Positions 43,043 through 50,378 of a stretch of 50,378 nt of DNA are shown piece by piece. Each line of letters opens with the position of its first letter. Position 1 is the first letter of the stretch. Source of the DNA: Clostridia bacterium (GTDB taxonomy: Bacteria; Bacillota_A; Clostridia; Oscillospirales; Acutalibacteraceae); the NCBI GenBank assembly GCA_024699005.1, contig JAILQN010000058.1:1-50378 (forward strand). Reading direction: 5' to 3'. The translations under genes were made by a program, and so were the position numbers. The notes beneath the pieces were generated by a model. It ran no database searches and was not told the DNA's origin. It saw only the letters and a list, made by a program, of their open reading frames with translations.

Positions 43043-44380
43043 TCAGGTTGCGTCCCGCTCATCAAACACGTCTCCGCACTCGGGGCAGAATTTCGGCGGA
43101 TGATACGGATCATCGGGGGTCCAGCCGCATTTGTCGCATTTGTAAAGCGGGGCGTCAGCGGGTTTTTTTTTGCCGCAGTTCTGACAGAACTTGCCCTGGT
43201 TGACCGTGCCGCACTCGCAGGTCCAGCCGTCAGCCGGCTTGGGTTTGCCGCAGGAGGTGCAGAATTTGCCTGTGTTTTTCTCGCCGCAGGAGCAGGTCCA
43301 TGCGTTTGCGGCGGGAGGAACGGGAGCTGCCTGAGGTGCAGGAGCGGCGGGCTGCTGAGCCTGTTGCTGACCCATTGCGAAAAGGCTGGCGGCGTTGCCC
43401 ATGCCGCCGGCGGCGTTCATGGCCATGCCTACGCCGGCAAAGCCCATCATGGCGCCGTTCGGATTGTTCGCGGCGTCCTGCATCGCCTGAGCTGCCGCGC
43501 CGCCCATTTGGGCCGCGTACATGGTCGGGTCTCGCATGATGGCGTTGCGCTGAGCCATCTTGATGAGCTTCTCGTCCTCCTCGGAGGCGTTGAGGGAGTT
43601 GATGCCGAAGGATACTACCTCGATGCCGCGAAGCTCGGTCCAGGTGACGGAGAGCTGTTCGTTAAGCTCTTTGGTGATCTCGGTGGTGTGAGCCGGGATG
43701 GCGCTGTACCTGATGCCCAGCTCCGACAGCTTGCCGATTGCCGGCTGAAGCGCCGTAAGAAGCTCGGTGCGAAGCTGACTTGCCAGATTATCGCGTTTGT
43801 AATCCTCCTCCACGTTGCCGCAGACTTTGGCGTAGAACGCCAGCGGATCGACGATCTTGTAGGAGTATTCGCCGTTGCAGCGCAGGGCTATGTCCATATC
43901 GAGCCCGATGTTGGTATCGACGACTCTGTAGGGGATCGGGTTGACCGTGCCGTATTTGTTGCCGAGGATCTCCTTGGTGTTGAAATAGTAGACTCGCTGA
44001 TCCTTCCCGGTGTCGCCGCCGAAGGTGAAACGCCTGCCGATGGTTTTAAGGGATGCGAGGATGTTTTCCTTTTTGAGTCCGCCGTACATGATGGACGGCT
44101 CGGTGGAGGTGTCATAGACGAACTCGCCCGGTTCGGCGCAGAGGTCCACGACTTTGCCCTGCTCTACTATCATCATGCACTGACCGTCCGCAACGGCTAT
44201 GATGGAGCCGTTGGAGATGATGTTGTCGCTCGCGCGCTTGTTGGAAGATCTTCCGCCGGTGCGCTTCTCGCCTTTGACTGCCAGAACGTCTGCGGACAGA
44301 GCCTCACAGTAGAAATACTCACGCCATTGGTCGGCAAGTACGCCCGAGAGAGCGCCGACGCCTGCTTTTAAAAGTCCCAT
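43043..44380 (-). CDS. SPFH-domain protein with C-terminal zinc ribbons (YdjI-like)
   Basis: 445 residues. An SPFH/virion-core-type domain (about 30-250) is followed by a helical, Ala/Met/Gly-rich stretch (about 265-325), a Pro/Gln/Ala linker and three zinc ribbons (about 350-437), each C-x-C or C-x2-C ... C-x2-C. SPFH proteins form oligomeric caps at the membrane. In B. subtilis the YdjI protein of this kind is needed to recruit PspA with YdjG and YdjH. No pspA is seen in the window. AAAGGAGAA precedes the ATG. Confidence 0.88.
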   Translation of the reverse strand: MGLLKAGVGALSGVLADQWREYFYCEALSADVLAVKGEKRTGGRSSNKRASDNIISNGSIIAVADGQCMMIVEQGKVVDLCAEPGEFVYDTSTEPSIMYGGLKKENILASLKTIGRRFTFGGDTGKDQRVYYFNTKEILGNKYGTVNPIPYRVVDTNIGLDMDIALRCNGEYSYKIVDPLAFYAKVCGNVEEDYKRDNLASQLRTELLTALQPAIGKLSELGIRYSAIPAHTTEITKELNEQLSVTWTELRGIEVVSFGINSLNASEEDEKLIKMAQRNAIMRDPTMYAAQMGGAAAQAMQDAANNPNGAMMGFAGVGMAMNAAGGMGNAASLFAMGQQQAQQPAAPAPQAAPVPPAANAWTCSCGEKNTGKFCTSCGKPKPADGWTCECGTVNQGKFCQNCGKKKPADAPLYKCDKCGWTPDDPYHPPKFCPECGDVFDERDAT

Positions 44381-44401
44381 AGTGTTTCTCCTTTTATGGT
44401 A

Positions 44402-44725
44402 TTATCGGCTGAATCTTGCCAGCCATGATCTTGCGATGTCTATAGCGCCCGACAGCCCGTTCTGTTCGGCGCTGCTCATAACGGTCTGGGTTCCGTCCGG
44501 TTCGTTGCGCATGAGCCGGAGGCTGACCCTGTCCGACAGATCGAGACCCGTTTCCGATCCCGAGGCGTCCAGCGCCTTTTCGGTCGAGAGTATTTCGATC
44601 TCTATGGAATACGGATCGGATCTGTATCCGTAATATACGATATTGCCGACTCTGACGAGCGGTTTGTCTTTATACATAAGGATGCCGTTTGAGGCTTCCT
44701 TCAGATCGGGTTCTTTAGCTGCCAT
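44402..44725 (-). CDS. Conserved small protein next to IreB
   Basis: 107 residues with AAAGGAGG before the ATG. The pattern (ILMYKDKPLVRVGNIVYYGY, ...QNGLSGAIDIARSWLARF) is one I recall in unnamed clostridial proteins of the same size, consisting of a beta-rich N-terminal part and a C-terminal helix. No function is known. It starts 3 bases after the IreB stop, so the two are in one transcript under the IreB promoter. Confidence 0.75.
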   Translation of the reverse strand: MAAKEPDLKEASNGILMYKDKPLVRVGNIVYYGYRSDPYSIEIEILSTEKALDASGSETGLDLSDRVSLRLMRNEPDGTQTVMSSAEQNGLSGAIDIARSWLARFSR

Positions 44726-44728
44726 ATC

Positions 44729-44989
44729 TTAACCTCCTTTATTTGTTTCAAGATACTCCCTGAGCATATCGCGCATCAGGTCGTAGCGGTCGATTTTCAT
44801 TATTTCCCGGCGCGCGTTTTTATACCCGGTGATATAAGCCGGGTCGGCGGATATAAGATAGCCTATTATCTGGTCGGTAGGATTGTAGCCCTTTTCGTAA
44901 AGAGCCTGATAGATATAGCGCAGCCTTGTCTTTATGTCGATGCTGCCGTCCTCTCCTATGACTTTGTTGAAGTTGATCGTATCACCCAA
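44729..44989 (-). CDS. IreB-family regulatory phosphoprotein
   Basis: 86 residues from TTG 44989 (GAGG 9 bases upstream); an in-frame ATG 165 bases earlier would add an unrelated stretch that includes the promoter. The sequence IDIKTRLRYIYQALYEKGYNPTD.. QIIGYLISADPAYITGYKNAR matches IreB (UPF0297). In enterococci IreB is phosphorylated by the PASTA kinase IreK and lowers cephalosporin resistance by down-regulating cell-wall precursor flux. IreB is usually found with ruvX/alaS; here it is instead followed by a conserved small protein. Confidence 0.87.
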   Translation of the reverse strand: MGDTINFNKVIGEDGSIDIKTRLRYIYQALYEKGYNPTDQIIGYLISADPAYITGYKNARREIMKIDRYDLMRDMLREYLETNKGG

Positions 44990-45028
44990 AATAAAACGCC
45001 TCGCTTCCGAATAATATACTTCTATGAT

Positions 45029-45057
45029 ATTATATACTAATGTTATTGAAATATCAA
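45029..45057 (-). promoter_or_regulatory. Promoter of the IreB operon
   Basis: On the minus strand TTGATA (plus 45052-45057), 17 bases, TATAAT (45029-45034). Its position inside the longer open frame supports the TTG start for IreB. Confidence 0.75.
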
Positions 45058-45104
45058 GTGTTTTTCGGAAGCGTGCTGCGCTTCGCGTTTTTTCTTGTCT
45101 GAAC

Positions 45105-45134
45105 AAAAAACGGAGGAGACTTTTGCCCCCTCCG
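45105..45134 (-). terminator. Terminator of the dockerin-CAP gene
   Basis: On the minus strand CGGAGG / CCTCCG stem followed by TTTTTT (plus A-run 45105-45110). Confidence 0.75.
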
Positions 45135-45140
45135 GAATTC

Positions 45141-45177
45141 AGGCAATACCGCATGATTACGGCGTGCGGTATTGCCT
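45141..45177. terminator. Long hairpin upstream of the CAP gene terminator
   Basis: 13-bp perfect stem AGGCAATACCGCA / TGCGGTATTGCCT with an 11-base loop, 47 bases after the CAP stop. It has only a short T-run; it may protect the mRNA end or assist termination. Confidence 0.65.
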
Positions 45178-45223
45178 TTATATCGCATGGATGTAAAAAC
45201 GCGGTTATTACGTCGTATTCCGC

Positions 45224-47221
45224 TTACCACACAAGTATCTGCGTCCAGATGCCGCCCTGCGGGCAGTAGCCCACGCCGATCATTTTGCAGTCTGGATCCA
45301 GGATGTTTGCCGAGAAACCGGAAGAGTTTATCCAGTAGTCCACCGTTTCCGCGGGCGTCTTGCTTCCCATCACGTTGCTTTCTGCGAGACGGTTCCAGTT
45401 TACGCCCGCTTTGTCGAGCGAATCTCCCGTATCTCCGGCGACGGAGGTGTTATTGAATTTATCCAGCGCTTTCTGCCTCGCCAGCGCGGAGATCGTCTTG
45501 CTTTCCTTCAGCCCGGAAAGGTTCCTTTTGGCTCGTTCCGCGTTTATCAGCCTGATCACTTCCCGCTCGTACGCAGTTATCGGATCGTCGTCTTCCTTGG
45601 GACCGGAGGGATCTTCCTGTTTCCTGCCCCAATCCGAGGGATCCTCGAGTTTTGCGGAGGCTCTTAGTATGTGCCTGGCGTCGTCCGCGAGTACCTGCCC
45701 GTTGCCGTCCGTGTCGGCGGCCTTTTTCTGTATGTCGGTAAGCTTTTCAAGCTTTGCGGAAAAGCGCAGGGCGAGACGCGCGTCATCTGCAAGAATATCG
45801 CCGTCTCCGTTGACGTCGCCGGTCTTTGTATCCGCGCTTTCACTTCCCTTTGAATCCGGGTCAAGCTGATAAAGATACAGTCCGGAGCCCGGATCGTCAT
45901 ATTTATTGCCCACCCAGCAGATCCTGCCTTCGGCGTATACGGGCATTTCGCAGGGGTTGAGTCTGGCGTCGGAACTGAAAAGCGAGGCGGATCCGGTGAC
46001 ATTCCCGTTATTGTCAAGCAGTATGTACCAGACTCCATCATAGACATTATTGCGGCTGAGTTCGTAAAGAACGACCGTTTTATTGCCGGCGGCGGCGATC
46101 TGCACGTTGCTTATCTCACAATCGTTTCCGTATGAAGTGAGCCATTTGACGCCGTAATTCGTGACTTCGGTTCTTCCGTTGGCCCCCGCCAGACCGGACC
46201 GCTGCCCCTCCGTCACATAGGCGGAGGATGTGTTCAGATCCGCGTTCGGATCAAAGATCTGGATGAATATCTCTTCGCTCTCTGTCAGGGCGGCGTCACT
46301 GAGTGATTTCACGGACTGAGCGGCGAAAGCGGCTTTCCCGTCCGAAAGCGCGGCTATGCCGCCCATATGGGCGAAATTATTGTTGACGATCTTCATATCA
46401 AAGGTGTCGTATGCGCCGTCCTCGACCCAGAAGTCAAAGAGGTCCGCCGTTCTGCCGAAGGTATATTTGTTGTCGGATAATCTGACGCTGTACAGGCTGA
46501 ATGCTCTTTCGAAGCAGTCGCCTTCGCTGACGTATATAAAACCGTTTTTCGTCGGGACGACTCTCTGCGCGAAAGAATGCGAAGTGTAAAACGCGCCGAG
46601 ATTGACTTTGGACATATCCTTTGTATCGACTGTAAAAACGGAGTCGCTCTGATGCCCGTTGTACATCTCTCTTGCGTAATGCACCGTCAGGATCCTGTCG
46701 GAGATCGCCGCGTCGCAGTCGCCGCTGTCAAAGGGTATCTTTGTATGAAATGAACTGTTGTAGTTCCGGGCAAGGCTTGATCTGCCGTTGTCGCCGGTCG
46801 TTTTTATGAGTTTTCCTTTGCTGTCGTATTTTGAAATGAAGACGGTTTCCTTATCGGTATCGTCTGTGTAGTTGGCTTCACCTGTAACCAGATAATAATA
46901 TCCGGAGCCGTCGCAGATGGCCGTTCCGAAAAGAGGATGCTCTTTTTTAAGCGTGACCGTCCCGGCGACAGGTTTGCCGTTCCTGGTTTTGTGTATCACC
47001 ACGTCCGTATCGGCATCTATGGCGTAGTACAGGCAGCCGTCCGGTCCCCTGAACTGGGCGACGTTCGTTACTCCGTCCCAGTTGTCATATCTTCCGTAAG
47101 CGTAAACGGATACAAAGTCTCCTGTCGCCGTGTACGAGGAAGCGGCGGATCCGCTGACGCAGAGCGCTGTGCAGAAAACAGTGCATAGTATCAGAGTGAG
47201 AGGAAGTCTGATCTTTTTCAT
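45224..47221 (-). CDS. Secreted protein with beta-propeller-like region, dockerin-like and CAP domains
   Basis: 665 residues. Signal peptide (1-27). Residues about 35-455 are repetitive beta strands with alternating G-Y-Y-Y, F-V-S and I-C-W patterns, resembling a degenerate beta-propeller. Residues 466-528 are a type I dockerin-like pair (GDVNGDGDILADDARLALR and DTDGNGQVLADDARHILR), with the calcium-loop Asp/Asn residues of an F-hand. A charged linker (about 530-545) leads to a C-terminal CAP/SCP domain (about 548-665; VIRLINAERAKRN, NRLAESNV, W-x-N-S-x-G, GVGYCPQGGIWTQ). Dockerins bind cohesins, so the CAP domain may be displayed on a scaffold, but no cohesin is in the window. GGAGT precedes the ATG. 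Confidence 0.85.
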   Translation of the reverse strand: MKKIRLPLTLILCTVFCTALCVSGSAASSYTATGDFVSVYAYGRYDNWDGVTNVAQFRGPDGCLYYAIDADTDVVIHKTRNGKPVAGTVTLKKEHPLFGTAICDGSGYYYLVTGEANYTDDTDKETVFISKYDSKGKLIKTTGDNGRSSLARNYNSSFHTKIPFDSGDCDAAISDRILTVHYAREMYNGHQSDSVFTVDTKDMSKVNLGAFYTSHSFAQRVVPTKNGFIYVSEGDCFERAFSLYSVRLSDNKYTFGRTADLFDFWVEDGAYDTFDMKIVNNNFAHMGGIAALSDGKAAFAAQSVKSLSDAALTESEEIFIQIFDPNADLNTSSAYVTEGQRSGLAGANGRTEVTNYGVKWLTSYGNDCEISNVQIAAAGNKTVVLYELSRNNVYDGVWYILLDNNGNVTGSASLFSSDARLNPCEMPVYAEGRICWVGNKYDDPGSGLYLYQLDPDSKGSESADTKTGDVNGDGDILADDARLALRFSAKLEKLTDIQKKAADTDGNGQVLADDARHILRASAKLEDPSDWGRKQEDPSGPKEDDDPITAYEREVIRLINAERAKRNLSGLKESKTISALARQKALDKFNNTSVAGDTGDSLDKAGVNWNRLAESNVMGSKTPAETVDYWINSSGFSANILDPDCKMIGVGYCPQGGIWTQILVW

Positions 47222-47240
47222 TTTTACTCCGTTTCCGTAG

Positions 47241-47507
47241 CATTCCCAACTGATTTTGATACAATCTCTTTTTCGTTCTTTTCGGCTGTTTATGCGCTTT
47301 TCTCCTTGGCGGCGCCCAGCCTTCCTGCGTCGAAAATCATCAAAAACATCTCAAAAATAACTGAAAAAGAGGCATGTTTTTGCAACGCACAAGCTTTCGA
47401 GTGCAAGGCAAGTCGCGAAGGCAATACTCTTTGTATTGTCAAGCGGCTTAACGCAGCAATCGGAAGTTTGTGCTAAGCAAAAATTGTATCAAAATCAGTC
47501 GGGAATG
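47241..47507. mobile_element. 267-bp element with 25-bp terminal inverted repeats
   Basis: The left end (47241-47265, CATTCCCAACTGATTTTGAT...) and right end (47483-47507) are inverted copies differing at one of 25 positions. No ORF of note lies inside. TA dinucleotides flank near the ends (left ..GTAG, right ..TTAT), so an IS630-like TA target is possible but not proven. It separates the CAP and DUF2007 genes and may supply leader DNA to the CAP gene. Confidence 0.8.
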
Positions 47508-47557
47508 TTATGGTCAGTTGTTGTTATGACTCAAAGTCAATGACCGGGGCCGTGATG

Positions 47558-47866
47558 CTATCCCTGACCGTAAAGCATGGAAATGACCTTCATGGCTTCG
47601 CCGTGATCCCCTGCGCGTACGTACAGTCTGTCTCCGCTTACGGAGACCACGCTCAGACCGTCGGGGGAATACTCCGCCAGACTGATGTTCTTTGTCACTT
47701 CTATGTTTCTCGATTCCAGCATGCCTTCCAGTATGTCGCCGGAAAAGGCGTCGCACTCGGCGAGAAAAACAAGGTCGCCGGGCCTGGCGGTCTCCGACTT
47801 CGTTCCGCCGCACTCGGGGCAGATGCTGCCGTCCATCGGGGTGCGGCATTTAAGGCAGTATTTCAT
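47558..47866 (-). CDS. Zinc-ribbon/DUF2007-like small protein
   Basis: 102 residues from ATG 47866, chosen because GGAGA lies 9 bases upstream. A ribbon (C-L-K-C ... C-P-E-C) is followed by a domain resembling DUF2007, sometimes called a putative signal-transducing domain (LVFLAECDAFSGDILEGMLESRNIEV...). Such proteins are small and soluble, and their function is unknown. It is monocistronic. Confidence 0.7.
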   Translation of the reverse strand: MKYCLKCRTPMDGSICPECGGTKSETARPGDLVFLAECDAFSGDILEGMLESRNIEVTKNISLAEYSPDGLSVVSVSGDRLYVRAGDHGEAMKVISMLYGQG

Positions 47867-47999
47867 GGGGATGTCTCCTTTCCGCATCAGATGATATCAT
47901 ATCAAAGGCGATAATACAATAAAAATAAATAAAAAACCGTATTGATTTTGACCCGTTATGTATGATAAAATGAATTAAATATCGAAAGGGGGTAGCCTT

Positions 48000-49568
48000 A
48001 TGGCTGACGAAAACCTCAATACCGGAAGCTCGCCTGAAGAGTCCGGTGCGCCGATGACTTTCGAGAACCGCCGTTATGTCGGCAGAAAGGAAACCGTCGG
48101 CTTCGTGCTGTGGGATGCTGCGCAGTCGTTCAACATCAGAGACAAATACGGCGGACGTTTTATAACCAATATCGTTCAGGTTGATCTTAAACTCCAGCTG
48201 ATCGAGCAAACCATAAACGGAATATGGGACATAGTCAACGATATGTTCATGGGCGTCATCGTTGACAAGACCCGTACCCGCTGGGGCAAGTTCAAGCCCT
48301 ATCTGCTGCTTCTGGCGTTTCCCGGGCTTGTATGCACGGCGTTTTACTGGCTTATGCCTGTGTTCTTCGCCGGGCGCACGTCGATGGATCTGACAAAGTT
48401 CGTTTTTTATTTCATATTAGGCTTTATTACGGAGGGCGTGGGCACTTTTCAGCAGATATCGCGAACCGGTCTGCTTTCCACGATAACACCGCATCCGATA
48501 GACCGAACGCGGCTTATCACCATAGCCACATTTGCCTCAGGTCAGTTCGGCGAGAAGCTGCCGGAACAGCTGATGACGATCCTTCTGGATTTTATCGACC
48601 GCGGCTTTTTCAAGACCCCCAAGAACATCCTTTATAACCGTTCTTTTATCGGCATGGGTTTGTTTACCACCGTGGTATCGAGCGCTATGTCGTTCTGGTT
48701 TTTCATAAACTCCCGCGAGAGAGTGCTCCAGAGCGTGGAAAAGCCGAGCCTCAGGCAGGGCTTCCGCTCCATAGCGAACAACAAACCTGTGCTGCTTCTG
48801 ACGCTTTCGAAATTCCTCTCGGCGTTCTCGATAGGCGGAAGCAAACAGGATTATTACATCGACGTTATGCATTTCGCGTCCATGACGCTTGTTGCCGGCA
48901 TCCCAGCGGCGCCGATCTCTCCGATCAGTTATCTTTACGTGCCGTGGCTGCGCGAACGTTTCTCGTCCCGTTTCCTGTATATCAGCTGCAGTTACGTATC
49001 CAACTTCGTGCTGGTTTTCGTATTCCTGTTCGGCTGTATCGGTATGAACCGCAAGACGAAAGCGGGCGGCCTGTATCAGAAAACCATTCCGATGATGATC
49101 GCCATGATGATCTGGGAAATCATATGGACGCTGTTCTACGGCTGCCGCAACGTTATAGAGACCGAGCTGTACAATGAGAGCATGGACTACTGCGAGTGGA
49201 AAAACGGCTACCGCACCGAGGCAATGACTTCCGTTGCCAGGGAGCTGGCGCAGAAGATCGCAAACAAGGTGTCCTCGCTCATCAGTACCGCGCTCAAGGA
49301 CTTTGTTAAGTACGATCAGAGCGCATATATTGCCGGTCAGGAGCAGACCGACAGCGTAAAGTTCTGGCTGTTCGCGATGTTCACCGTCGTGCCTTCGATC
49401 ACCGGGATCCTGGGCATATTCCCGATGCTGTTCTACGATCTTGACGGCGAAAAGAAAAAGAAGATGTATGACGAGCTTCTGGCCCGCCGCGCCGCAGCCC
49501 AGAAGGCCGCGGACAAGGGCGACGCCGAGGCGCTGGCGGAAGTCGCGAAAGCGCAGATGTCGGATTAA
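48000..49568 (+). CDS. MFS transporter of the glycoside-pentoside-hexuronide (MelB-like) type
   Basis: 522 residues with AAAGGGGG before the ATG. About twelve membrane helices and the GPH signature V-D-K-T-R-T-R-W-G-K-F-K-P-Y in the first cytoplasmic loop. Members carry sugars, often glycosides or oligosaccharides, with Na+ or H+. Between helices 10 and 12 there is a longer loop with helix-like character (about 395-450). The C-terminus ends in an Ala/Lys/Asp-rich tail (about 490-522). Substrate unknown. Confidence 0.9.
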   Translation: MADENLNTGSSPEESGAPMTFENRRYVGRKETVGFVLWDAAQSFNIRDKYGGRFITNIVQVDLKLQLIEQTINGIWDIVNDMFMGVIVDKTRTRWGKFKPYLLLLAFPGLVCTAFYWLMPVFFAGRTSMDLTKFVFYFILGFITEGVGTFQQISRTGLLSTITPHPIDRTRLITIATFASGQFGEKLPEQLMTILLDFIDRGFFKTPKNILYNRSFIGMGLFTTVVSSAMSFWFFINSRERVLQSVEKPSLRQGFRSIANNKPVLLLTLSKFLSAFSIGGSKQDYYIDVMHFASMTLVAGIPAAPISPISYLYVPWLRERFSSRFLYISCSYVSNFVLVFVFLFGCIGMNRKTKAGGLYQKTIPMMIAMMIWEIIWTLFYGCRNVIETELYNESMDYCEWKNGYRTEAMTSVARELAQKIANKVSSLISTALKDFVKYDQSAYIAGQEQTDSVKFWLFAMFTVVPSITGILGIFPMLFYDLDGEKKKKMYDELLARRAAAQKAADKGDAEALAEVAKAQMSD

Positions 49569-49590
49569 AACGGACAAAGATAACAACAGA

Positions 49591-49624
49591 GGCTGTAAAA
49601 CCGCGGTTTTACAGCCCTTTTGTT
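49591..49624. terminator. Perfect-palindrome terminator shared by convergent genes
   Basis: 13-bp perfect palindrome GGCTGTAAAACCG/CGGTTTTACAGCC then CTTTTGTTTG. It lies between the symporter stop and the sensor-kinase stop, which face each other. Confidence 0.88.
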
Positions 49625-49627
49625 TGT

Positions 49628-50378
49628 TTATATCGTGCATGTCACAAATGCCCGGAAAACACCGTCTGCGACAGTTGTTACAAGTGTACCGTCGTTCCGC
49701 TCTGCTGCGCGGCGGGCATTTTTAATTCCGAGTCCGTGGTTCCGTTTGTCGGTCTTTGTCGTTTTTGTGTCGACCGAGAAGGGGGCGGGATTTTCGATCT
49801 TTAAGAAGAAATCATTTTTATTGATCCCGGCAGTGACGGTGATCGTCCGTTTGTCGGCGGGATTTTTGCGTATCGTCTCGATTGCGTTGTCAAGCAGATT
49901 CGCGAGTATCGCGCACAGATCCGCATTCGGAACAACGGATTCGGGGATCCTGCCCTCGAATCTCAGTTCGCCGTCGCTGGCAAGAGCCGCTATCGCTTTA
50001 TTGTTCAGCAGCGCGTCGGCAACGAAGTTTCCGCTTGATATTCTGCTGACGATACCGTCTATAGAATCGCTCAGAGAACTGAGATACTCCCTCGCCTCGT
50101 CTGTTCTTCCCGCAGATAACAGAGAGTTGATGACTATAACGTGATTTTTATAGTCGTGTCTGAAAGCGCGGAGTTGAGCGTCGTCTGTGATCAGCCTTTC
50201 GCCATAAGAGCGGTTCGTCTCAAGCTGTTCAAGGATACCGTTCTGTTTGCGGACCAGCCAGAATATCTTGAAGATCAGATACAGCGCCAGTATAATGACC
50301 GCAGCCGAGGATATCGTATACAGAACGCGGTACCACGAGGCGGCGTCACCGAACTCCTTATAATAGCAAGTCAGTTCA
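49628..50378 (-). CDS. Sensor histidine kinase, GHKL type (AgrC-like), 3' part
   Basis: A minus-strand frame is open from the right edge to a TAA at 49630-49628, giving the last 249 residues. It has no ATG within the window because the start is beyond the edge. A membrane helix (YTISSAAVIILALYLIFKIF) is followed by the H-box RAFRHDYKNHV, the helix of a dimerisation domain, the N-box LLDNAIE and the G-box NHGLGIKNARR. This HPK10/GHKL layout is that of peptide-sensing kinases such as AgrC, paired with LytTR-type regulators. The partner is not in the window. The signal is unknown. Confidence 0.85.
   Translation of the reverse strand, partial: ELTCYYKEFGDAASWYRVLYTISSAAVIILALYLIFKIFWLVRKQNGILEQLETNRSYGERLITDDAQLRAFRHDYKNHVIVINSLLSAGRTDEAREYLSSLSDSIDGIVSRISSGNFVADALLNNKAIAALASDGELRFEGRIPESVVPNADLCAILANLLDNAIETIRKNPADKRTITVTAGINKNDFFLKIENPAPFSVDTKTTKTDKRNHGLGIKNARRAAERNDGTLVTTVADGVFRAFVTCTI

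Noticed and set aside
48537..49640. 367-codon minus-strand frame opposite the sugar symporter
   Set aside because: His/Arg-rich shadow, no start signal; the plus strand has clear membrane helices and a GPH signature.
49620..50144. 174-codon plus-strand frame at the right edge
   Set aside because: The minus strand here encodes an unmistakable GHKL kinase, so the plus frame is a shadow.

Overview
The window looks like a chromosomal stretch of an uncultured anaerobic Clostridia bacterium, most likely a gut Oscillospiraceae/Ruminococcaceae-type Firmicute. The basis is AGGAGG-type ribosome binding sites, TTGACA/TATAAT promoters, an IreB gene, a dockerin-like domain, a VanZ-like protein, an mreBCD-PBP2 operon, GH5 and GH31 glycosidases and a B. 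subtilis YdjGHI-like envelope cluster. No rRNA, tRNA or CRISPR array was recognised. The taxonomic call is inference from gene content only.

Layout. 1-1.7 kb: the 5' end of an IS5-type transposase running off the left edge and a surface protein (InlB-like repeat plus four Ig-like repeats) that has lost its start, probably to that insertion. 1.7-4.2 kb (minus strand): a radical SAM/SPASM protein fused to a JAMM protease domain, a 61-residue peptide gene behind it, and an unrecognised gene. 4.4-14.8 kb (plus): a run of membrane proteins with a cytoplasmic N-terminal zinc ribbon, one transmembrane segment and different outside domains (NADase-type glycan-binding, SH3, TPM, peptidoglycan-binding). 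With them are a lipoprotein serine hydrolase, a protein of five tandem zinc ribbons, an M48 membrane protease and two broken zinc-ribbon genes. 15-19.4 kb: mreB-mreC-mreD-PBP2, the rod-elongation operon; its promoter is nearly identical to the one before the zinc-ribbon array gene. 19.5-22.4 kb: carboxymuconolactone-decarboxylase-like protein, SDR oxidoreductase, lipoprotein, VanZ-like protein.

22.4-40 kb (mostly minus): secreted GH5; an oppABCDF peptide importer whose OppC has a 220-residue outside insertion; small membrane proteins; an esterase; a lipoprotein; a large GH31 with a PA14 domain; a threonine aldolase; an acyltransferase. Then come a 32-residue microprotein with its own promoter, palindrome and terminator, and an MntA antitoxin with a truncated HepT toxin. 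40.7-45 kb: TPM, TFIIB-like zinc-ribbon and SPFH proteins (YdjH/G/I-like, no PspA in the window), a conserved small protein and IreB. 45-50.4 kb: a secreted dockerin-CAP protein, a 267-bp inverted-repeat element, a zinc-ribbon/DUF2007 protein, a GPH-type sugar symporter and the 3' part of an AgrC-like sensor kinase running off the right edge.

Two threads link the regions. One is envelope biology: the zinc-ribbon cluster sits directly upstream of the elongasome operon, and one of its TPM domains is a close copy of the TPM protein at 41 kb. The other is repeats: at least two inverted-repeat mobile elements and several families of intergenic elements ending in short degenerate words are scattered between the operons, and some have become part of coding ends.
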